A stretch of 9,512 bases of DNA from B18-G4 sp032250805. GTDB taxonomy: Bacteria; Bacteroidota; Bacteroidia; Bacteroidales; B18-G4. Below the pieces are notes generated by a model that worked only from the letters and a program-made list of their open reading frames with translations, was not told the DNA's origin and made no database searches. A program made the translations under genes and the position numbers. Shown piece by piece: positions 5,413-9,512 of the stretch. Each line of letters starts with the position of its first letter. Position 1 is the stretch's first letter. The stretch lies in contig JAVVEM010000063.1 in the NCBI GenBank assembly GCA_032250805.1, positions 1 through 9,512 of the forward strand. Direction: 5' to 3'.

Positions 5413-6732
5413 ATGGAATGGAAAAAAGAAAGTAAGATATTGTTCTGGATGGCATTGGTTTTTCTGTTTGCATTTTTTATGCCAATCGAAAGCCTGAGGT
5501 TTAAGGAAGCCATTATGGCCATGTTCGACCTGACCAAATGGTATGCCAGGGAGCATGTAATATTATGCCTCCTGCCGGCATTTTTTATTGCAGGCGTTAT
5601 TGCGGTCTTTGTCAGCCAGGGCGCAGTGATGAAATATTTTGGAGCAAAAGCAAAGAAGTGGGTTGCCTATACGGTGGCATCGGTCTCGGGTACCATCCTG
5701 GCCGTGTGCAGCTGTACCATACTTCCTCTTTTTAGCAGCATTCATCAAAGGGGAGCCGGTCTTGGCCCTGCCATTGCTTTTCTGTATTCAGGCCCTGCTA
5801 TAAATATCCTGGCAATCATTCTTACTGCCAGAATACTTGGCTTTGAAATGGGTGTGGCACGTATAATTGGAGCAGTAGTTTTTGCTATTGTGATTGGATC
5901 TGCCATGTCGTTAATATACCGTAAGGAAGAAAAGGCCAGGCGTGAAGAACAACTGAGTTTTCCGACTATCCCTGAGAAACGGCCCATGTGGCAGACTGCA
6001 TTCTATTTCTTTACCCTGGTGTTGATCCTTGTTTTTGCGAACTGGGGAAAACCCGGCGAGGATGTTAGCAGTGGGATATGGTATTGGCTCTGGTTTAATA
6101 AATGGTACATCACTTCAGCATTTGCGGTATTGCTGATCTTCTCGCTCATATTTATATTGAAACTTAAATGGCATCATGTAGCGCTGGCAACGATCGCCAC
6201 AGCAATTTCGGCCTTCTTAAGTCCTTCACCTTTGGTGCCCATGGTGGTTGGAATTGCCGGGATAAGCATCATTACCCTGCTGGATAAGAGGGAGCCTGAT
6301 AACAGGCAGTGGACCATTGCTTCGTGGGATTTTGCCAGGCAGATCATGCCCTTATTGGCTATTGGTGTACTGATTGCCGGATTTTTACTGGGTTCCACAC
6401 ACGATGATACTTCTATGTCGGGGATCATTCCTGATGAGTGGATTGCAGGCCTTGTGGGGGGAAACTCCTTGTTCTCAAATTTTTTCGCCTCGGTTGTGGG
6501 TACGTTTATGTATTTCGCCACACTCACTGAAGTGCCCATACTGCAGGGATTGATCGCTTCCGGAATGGGCAAGGGCCCGGCCCTGGCTTTATTGCTCGCC
6601 GGCCCCTCATTGTCATTACCCAATATCCTGGTGATCCGCGGGGTGATCGGCACCCAGAAAACACTGGTCTATGTTTTACTTGTCATTATTATGGCCACAT
6701 TTTCAGGCATGATCTATGGTTTTTTGTTTTAA
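5413..6732 (+). CDS. arsP: ArsP-type organoarsenical permease (DUF318 / permease family PF03773)
   Basis: The 439-residue product has about ten membrane segments in two halves separated by a charged stretch (170-190). The family signature is clear: AVCSCTILPLFSSIHQRGAG from residue 97, with Cys99 and Cys101, then LYSGPAINILAI. The second half repeats the pattern as FATLTEVPILQGL...LLAGPSLSLPNILVI. In ArsP such cysteines bind trivalent methyl- and aromatic arsenicals for export from the inner membrane. Context with ArsF/ArsG-like genes and an ArsR operator 34 bp upstream supports organoarsenical efflux. The same family includes proteins annotated as copper/zinc exporters, so the metal is less certain than the fold. 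The rhodanese-like gene begins 99 bp downstream after a spacer that has only a half-operator, TGTTCG at 6759-6764. Confidence 0.83.
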   Translation: MEWKKESKILFWMALVFLFAFFMPIESLRFKEAIMAMFDLTKWYAREHVILCLLPAFFIAGVIAVFVSQGAVMKYFGAKAKKWVAYTVASVSGTILAVCSCTILPLFSSIHQRGAGLGPAIAFLYSGPAINILAIILTARILGFEMGVARIIGAVVFAIVIGSAMSLIYRKEEKARREEQLSFPTIPEKRPMWQTAFYFFTLVLILVFANWGKPGEDVSSGIWYWLWFNKWYITSAFAVLLIFSLIFILKLKWHHVALATIATAISAFLSPSPLVPMVVGIAGISIITLLDKREPDNRQWTIASWDFARQIMPLLAIGVLIAGFLLGSTHDDTSMSGIIPDEWIAGLVGGNSLFSNFFASVVGTFMYFATLTEVPILQGLIASGMGKGPALALLLAGPSLSLPNILVIRGVIGTQKTLVYVLLVIIMATFSGMIYGFLF

Positions 6733-6817
6733 ATATTCTGAAGCTGCATATTACTTTATGTTCGTGAAACTTGCCGGTCTCAGGCAGAAAGTGAATATAA
6801 AAATCTGCTATTCAAAT

Positions 6818-6823
6818 AAGGAG
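6818..6823 (+). promoter_or_regulatory. Strong Shine-Dalgarno site for the rhodanese-like gene
   Basis: AAGGAG sits 8 nt before the ATG at 6832. Sites this close to consensus are rare in Bacteroidota and none of the other genes here has one at ordinary spacing, so it fixes this start and may raise expression of this product. Confidence 0.6.
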
Positions 6824-6831
6824 ATGAAATC

Positions 6832-7239
6832 ATGATTGAAGAAATAAACAATAAATGTAACCTGATAAATGGAATAAGGCATATCTCGGGAAAGGATTTC
6901 CTGAAGCTCCCCCACGATAATGTTATTCTTCTGGATGTAAGGCCTGAATACGAACTTTCAAGGTTGTTTGATGTTGCAAATGTTGTTTATTGTCCATATA
7001 AAGAGATGGACCAAAGGCATAAGGAATTACCGGACGATATGTATGTTGTTATTGCCGATGCTGCCGGACTAAGAAGTAAGGAAACAACGGAAAAGTTACA
7101 GAAACTTGGACATAAAAATGTAATCAACCTGTCGGGAGGCATCGTTGAATGGGAAAGAGACGGCCTGCCAGTTACAGTTGACCGATCAAGAATATTAACG
7201 GGCTCATGCATGTGCCAGCTACGAACACGTAAAAAATAA
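6832..7239 (+). CDS. Rhodanese-fold protein, catalytic Cys replaced by Asp, C-terminal CxC
   Basis: The 135-residue product is a single rhodanese domain. The substrate-side block VILLDVRPEYEL is at 31-42, and the active-site loop follows strand YVVIA as D76-A-A-G-L-R-S82. A normal loop reads C-x-x-G-x-R-S, so Asp76 stands where the sulfur-carrying Cys belongs. The late NLSGGIVEWERDGLPV block (99-114) is intact. Ordinary sulfurtransferase activity is therefore unlikely. Three other features stand out: Cys54 in VVYCPY, Cys9, and a tail GSCMCQL with Cys126 and Cys128, a spacing suited to binding As(III). No signal peptide is seen, so it is cytoplasmic. It follows arsP by 99 bp, with its own strong ribosome site, and precedes arsC by 20 bp, which implies co-transcription with arsC. 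A role as arsenite-binding partner or adaptor for ArsC or ACR3 is inference. Confidence 0.82.
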   Translation: MIEEINNKCNLINGIRHISGKDFLKLPHDNVILLDVRPEYELSRLFDVANVVYCPYKEMDQRHKELPDDMYVVIADAAGLRSKETTEKLQKLGHKNVINLSGGIVEWERDGLPVTVDRSRILTGSCMCQLRTRKK

Positions 7240-7259
7240 ATAACAAATAATCAGGCATT

Positions 7260-7676
7260 GTGAAAATATTAATTCTTTGTACCGGAAATTCTTGTCGCAG
7301 CCAGATGGCCGAAGGTTTCCTGCGGGCGCTTGATAAAAAAAACGAAATCTTTTCGGCAGGAACCAATCCTTCCAACAGGGTACATCCTAAAGCGATAAAG
7401 GCAATGGCCGAGGCCGGTATCGACATCAGTCATCACCGTCCGGAACATGTTGAACGCTATCTCGACGAGAGTTTCGACTTTCTGATAACAGTCTGTGGCG
7501 GCGCAAAGGAAAGTTGTCCGGCATTTTTCGGAAATGTCGGCCACAGGCTGCATATTGGTTTTGATGATCCGGCAGAAGCTGTTGGAAATGAGGAGGAGGT
7601 GATGAACACATTTAGAAGGGTAAGAGATGAAATTAAACATGAGTTTAAAAAATTTTATGACGACCAATTAAAATAA
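7260..7676 (+). CDS. arsC: Arsenate reductase, LMW-phosphatase/thioredoxin type
   Basis: The 138-residue product begins MKILILCTGNSCRSQMAEG: Cys7-x5-Arg13 is the P-loop of low-molecular-weight phosphatases, and an Asp-Pro (103-104) in GFDDPAE supplies the general acid. The second redox pair Cys79-GGAKES-Cys86 is that of thioredoxin-linked arsenate reductases. The enzyme reduces cytoplasmic arsenate to arsenite through a Cys7-Cys79-Cys86 relay, reset by thioredoxin; the CPKC protein upstream is a possible but unproven donor. Length is normal. The start is GTG at 7260, chosen because the catalytic loop lies at residues 7-14 and no upstream ATG in frame is available. It lies 20 bp after the rhodanese-like gene and 8 bp before acr3, so product can pass directly to export. 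Confidence 0.95.
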   Translation: MKILILCTGNSCRSQMAEGFLRALDKKNEIFSAGTNPSNRVHPKAIKAMAEAGIDISHHRPEHVERYLDESFDFLITVCGGAKESCPAFFGNVGHRLHIGFDDPAEAVGNEEEVMNTFRRVRDEIKHEFKKFYDDQLK

Positions 7677-7684
7677 AAGAGGAT

Positions 7685-8737
7685 ATGATAACAATTAGAA
7701 AACGACTCTCTTTTCTCGACCGTTACCTGACGGTATGGATTTTTTCCGCCATGCTTGTTGGTGTTTTGTCAGGGTATTTTTTCCCCTCGGTTGCTGGTTT
7801 TTGGGATTCGATGAGCTCAGGAACTACAAACATTCCAATAGCCATTGGGCTCATCCTTATGATGTATCCGCCACTGGCAAAGGTAAAATATGAAGAATTG
7901 CCACTCGTGTTCAGGAATTTTAAAATACTTGGATTAAGCCTTGTTCAGAATTGGGTGATCGGGCCGGTGCTGATGTTTTTCCTGGCCATACTGTTCCTGC
8001 AGAATTATCCGGGCTATATGTATGGCCTTATTCTTATTGGGCTTGCCAGATGTATTGCCATGGTTATTGTGTGGAATGAGCTTGCAAAGGGCAATACTGA
8101 ATACGCTGCCGGGCTCGTTGCATTCAACTCCATATTCCAGGTATTGTTTTTTGCTTTCTATGCATGGGTATTCATTGCAATAATCCCCGGCTGGTTCGGC
8201 ATTGAAACAACCGATGCGGTAAAAAATATCACCATGCGACAAATCGCTGAAAGCGTTTTCATATACCTTGGCATTCCGTTTATTGCGGGCTTTTTAACAC
8301 GATTTATTCTGATCCGGGTAAAAACCACGGAATGGTACCATACGAAATTTGTTCCAAAGATCAGCCCCTTAACCCTGGTTGCCCTGTTATTTACAATATT
8401 GGTGATGTTTTCATTAAAAGGTGAATATATTGTTCAGCTTCCGCTTGATGTTGTTCGCATCGCCATCCCACTGATGATCTATTTTATTATCATGTTCCTG
8501 GTGAGCTTTTTCATGGGTAAACGCATCGGAGCTGATTATTCAAAAACGGCAACCATTGCTTTTACGGCTGCAAGTAATAATTTTGAACTTGCAATAGCTG
8601 TAGCCATAGCCGTCTTTGGCATTAACTCCGACGTAGCTTTTGCTGCCGTAATAGGCCCGCTTGTGGAAGTACCTGTGTTGATCTCTCTTGTAAATGTGTC
8701 ACTGCGATTCCGTGATAAATATTTCGCAAAAACATAG
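7685..8737 (+). CDS. acr3: ACR3-type arsenite efflux permease
   Basis: The 350-residue product has ten predicted membrane segments and the length of a bacterial ACR3 carrier. It has the hallmark GLARCIAMVIVWN at 119-131, with Cys123 matching the essential thiol of helix 4. It also has AASNNFELAIA at 295-305, with Glu301 matching the conserved helix-9 glutamate. It exports arsenite from cytoplasm to periplasm, driven by the proton gradient, as the last step after ArsC. The start ATG at 7685 is 8 bp after the arsC stop. A GA-rich AGAGGA lies almost against the ATG, too close for a normal ribosome site, so translation is probably coupled to arsC. No antimonite-only or ArsB features were seen. 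The island appears to end here, with a new promoter 60-90 bp downstream. Confidence 0.95.
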   Translation: MITIRKRLSFLDRYLTVWIFSAMLVGVLSGYFFPSVAGFWDSMSSGTTNIPIAIGLILMMYPPLAKVKYEELPLVFRNFKILGLSLVQNWVIGPVLMFFLAILFLQNYPGYMYGLILIGLARCIAMVIVWNELAKGNTEYAAGLVAFNSIFQVLFFAFYAWVFIAIIPGWFGIETTDAVKNITMRQIAESVFIYLGIPFIAGFLTRFILIRVKTTEWYHTKFVPKISPLTLVALLFTILVMFSLKGEYIVQLPLDVVRIAIPLMIYFIIMFLVSFFMGKRIGADYSKTATIAFTAASNNFELAIAVAIAVFGINSDVAFAAVIGPLVEVPVLISLVNVSLRFRDKYFAKT

Positions 8738-8761
8738 ACATCTGGCAGGGAATTTTTGGAT

Positions 8762-8805
8762 ATGCCAACAGACGGCATTCAGGCAAAAAACAAATTTTTT
8801 TGTTT
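8762..8805 (+). terminator. Possible weak terminator after acr3
   Basis: ATGCC (8762-8766) and GGCAT (8774-8778) pair around a 7-nt loop. An AT-only hairpin, AAACAAA (8788-8794) with TTTGTTT (8799-8805), lies further on and includes a T7 run at 8795-8801. Neither is a strong intrinsic terminator, and the second overlaps the -33 element of the next promoter. Confidence 0.3.
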
Positions 8806-8829
8806 GCGCTGCATAATTTGATAAATTTG
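8799..8829 (+). promoter_or_regulatory. Consensus Bacteroidota promoter for the lipoprotein gene
   Basis: TTTG (8799-8802), 19 bp, then TAAATTTG (8822-8829) match both the -33 and -7 consensus elements exactly. The predicted start, near 8836, leaves a leader of about 36 nt. The lipoprotein therefore has its own transcription start separate from acr3. Confidence 0.75.
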
Positions 8830-8849
8830 TGTTTGCAATAAACGAACAC
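8829..8849. promoter_or_regulatory. Degenerate ArsR-like operator over lipoprotein transcription start
   Basis: GTGTTTG (8829-8835) and CGAACAC (8843-8849) form a palindrome with one mismatch (T for C), using the same CGAAC half-site as operators 1-3. The spacing between the GTTTG and CGAAC arms is 7 rather than 8. It covers the predicted start at about 8836, the position expected of a repressor site. Confidence 0.45.
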
Positions 8850-8871
8850 TAACCTTTAATTGTACTGAACC

Positions 8872-9429
8872 ATGAAGAAATTTATGTATTTATTGATCGC
8901 ACTTTTAATTGTAACTGCTTGCGACAAGGATGACGACGACGACAACAACACACCTGCACCTCCTACATTTGAGGAAAAGCTGGTAGGCACTTATGCTTTT
9001 GCATCCGGCACTTTCAACACTGAAGTTACCATGTACAATGTCATGGCTGCAGGCGATACTGTTGTTTTTGCCCCAAATTCTGATGCCACGCCAGTCGTGG
9101 GCGGCGTTCTGCTGGGAGATTCACCATGCAATAATCCGGCAAATACTGGCCTCGAAATGCGTGCCGACTATTCGCTGTATTATGTGTGTATAGGCGAGTC
9201 GAATGAAACACAAATGGGCACCTGGAGTGCTGATGCAGCAAACAACAGTATTTCACTTAACATCCCTGATCCGCCCATCTCTATTCCGATCGTTGACATC
9301 GTACTTGACGATACCGGGATGAATGGCAGCATTACCATGCTCCCTCTTCCTATTGACATGTCGCAGCCCATTGGACCCACAAATATGCAGTTTGCCAATG
9401 TATCGGTGGTGTTCGTGAAGCTGTACTAA
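8872..9429 (+). CDS. Surface-type lipoprotein, lipocalin-like
   Basis: The 185-residue product has a lipoprotein signal peptide (Lys2-3, hydrophobic 5-15) ending in VTAC with lipidated Cys17. The residues after it, Asp18-Lys19 and five Asp, fit the Bacteroidota lipoprotein export signal (Lys followed by acidic residues) that sends lipoproteins to the cell surface. A short Pro-rich linker (27-32) precedes a beta-rich domain. The LVGTYAFASG block at 37-46, the RADYSLYYVCIG strand at 97-108 and GTWSADAANNSISL at 116-129 resemble the small lipocalin-like domains common in this phylum. Cys86 and Cys106 could form a disulfide or a metal site. I do not recognise an exact family. Its own promoter and ArsR-like palindrome, 134 bp after acr3, suggest co-regulation with the arsenic genes; any arsenic-binding role is inference. 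Confidence 0.75.
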   Translation: MKKFMYLLIALLIVTACDKDDDDDNNTPAPPTFEEKLVGTYAFASGTFNTEVTMYNVMAAGDTVVFAPNSDATPVVGGVLLGDSPCNNPANTGLEMRADYSLYYVCIGESNETQMGTWSADAANNSISLNIPDPPISIPIVDIVLDDTGMNGSITMLPLPIDMSQPIGPTNMQFANVSVVFVKLY

Positions 9430-9455
9430 CGAAACGAATATCTATTATTAATATC

Positions 9456-9471
9456 CCGCAAATTAATGCGG
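9456..9471 (+). terminator. Short hairpin after lipoprotein gene
   Basis: CCGCA (9456-9460) and TGCGG (9467-9471) pair around an AATTAA loop, 26 bp past the stop. The T-run is poor (TCTTTT from 9481), so termination strength is doubtful. Confidence 0.4.
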
Positions 9472-9481
9472 CGTGGTCTGT

Positions 9482-9505
9482 CTTTTCGAATTTTACTTCG
9501 AAGAG
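9482..9505. repeat. Second hairpin near window end
   Basis: A 9-bp stem with one G-T pair forms between 9482-9490 and 9497-9505, with TTCGAA on both arms and a TTTTAC loop. It may be a bidirectional terminator with a convergent gene beyond the window, or the edge of a dispersed intergenic repeat. No gene can be supported in 9430-9512. Confidence 0.35.
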
Positions 9506-9512
9506 TTCTGCC

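Noticed and set aside
6174..6653. Minus-strand open frame of 159 codons within arsP
   Set aside because: It is opposite the second conserved half of the permease; its composition is that of a shadow frame.
8453..8457. GTTCG inside acr3 as another ArsR half-site
   Set aside because: It has no CGAAC partner at 8 nt, lies in coding sequence, and single 5-mers are expected by chance.
9413..9433. GTTCG near the lipoprotein stop with a CGAAAC-like sequence after it
   Set aside because: Spacing and arm sequence do not match the operators, and most of it is coding.

Overview
This window looks like a chromosomal segment of a member of the Bacteroidota. The evidence is the promoter grammar (exact TAnnTTTG -7 elements, one with a TTTG exactly 19 bp upstream), the near absence of Shine-Dalgarno sites, the AT-rich spacers, and a surface-type lipoprotein signal (Cys followed by Asp-Lys-Asp-Asp). 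No mobile element, RNA gene or CRISPR array was seen. Everything here comes from reading the sequence; no database search was run.

Left part (1-3393). A membrane sensor histidine kinase of the KdpD-like DUF4118 type runs off the left edge on the minus strand, cut just after its H-box. Its upstream spacer holds a good minus-strand promoter overlapped by a 21-bp-spaced direct repeat and a 10-bp inverted repeat. Diverging from it on the plus strand are an HxxxDG acyltransferase of the alcohol-acetyltransferase/condensation superfamily, whose start is uncertain (TTG, or an ATG joined through a 7-A tract), and a zinc-ribbon plus multi-TM protein of DUF6320 type. A convergent minus-strand CPBP-like membrane protein follows, with Gln-Gln where the family normally has Glu-Glu.

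Main part (3556-8737). This is a large arsenic-resistance island on the plus strand: arsR, a CPKC mini-thioredoxin, a secreted CxxC thioredoxin-like protein (ArsF family), a CcdA/DsbD-like permease (ArsG family), an ArsP-type permease, a rhodanese-fold protein lacking its catalytic Cys, a thioredoxin-type arsenate reductase (arsC) and an ACR3 arsenite exporter. It pairs an inorganic branch (ArsC reduces arsenate, ACR3 exports arsenite) with a probable organoarsenical branch (the ArsEFG-like trio plus ArsP). Three matching palindromes (GTTCG-N8-CGAAC) lie before arsR, before the mini-thioredoxin and before arsP, so the island appears to be one regulon with several ArsR-controlled entry points.

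Right part (8738-9512). A predicted surface lipoprotein with a lipocalin-like look follows. It has its own textbook Bacteroidota promoter and a degenerate copy of the same palindrome over the predicted transcription start, which suggests it belongs to the arsenic regulon. The window ends with two small hairpins and no further gene that I can support.
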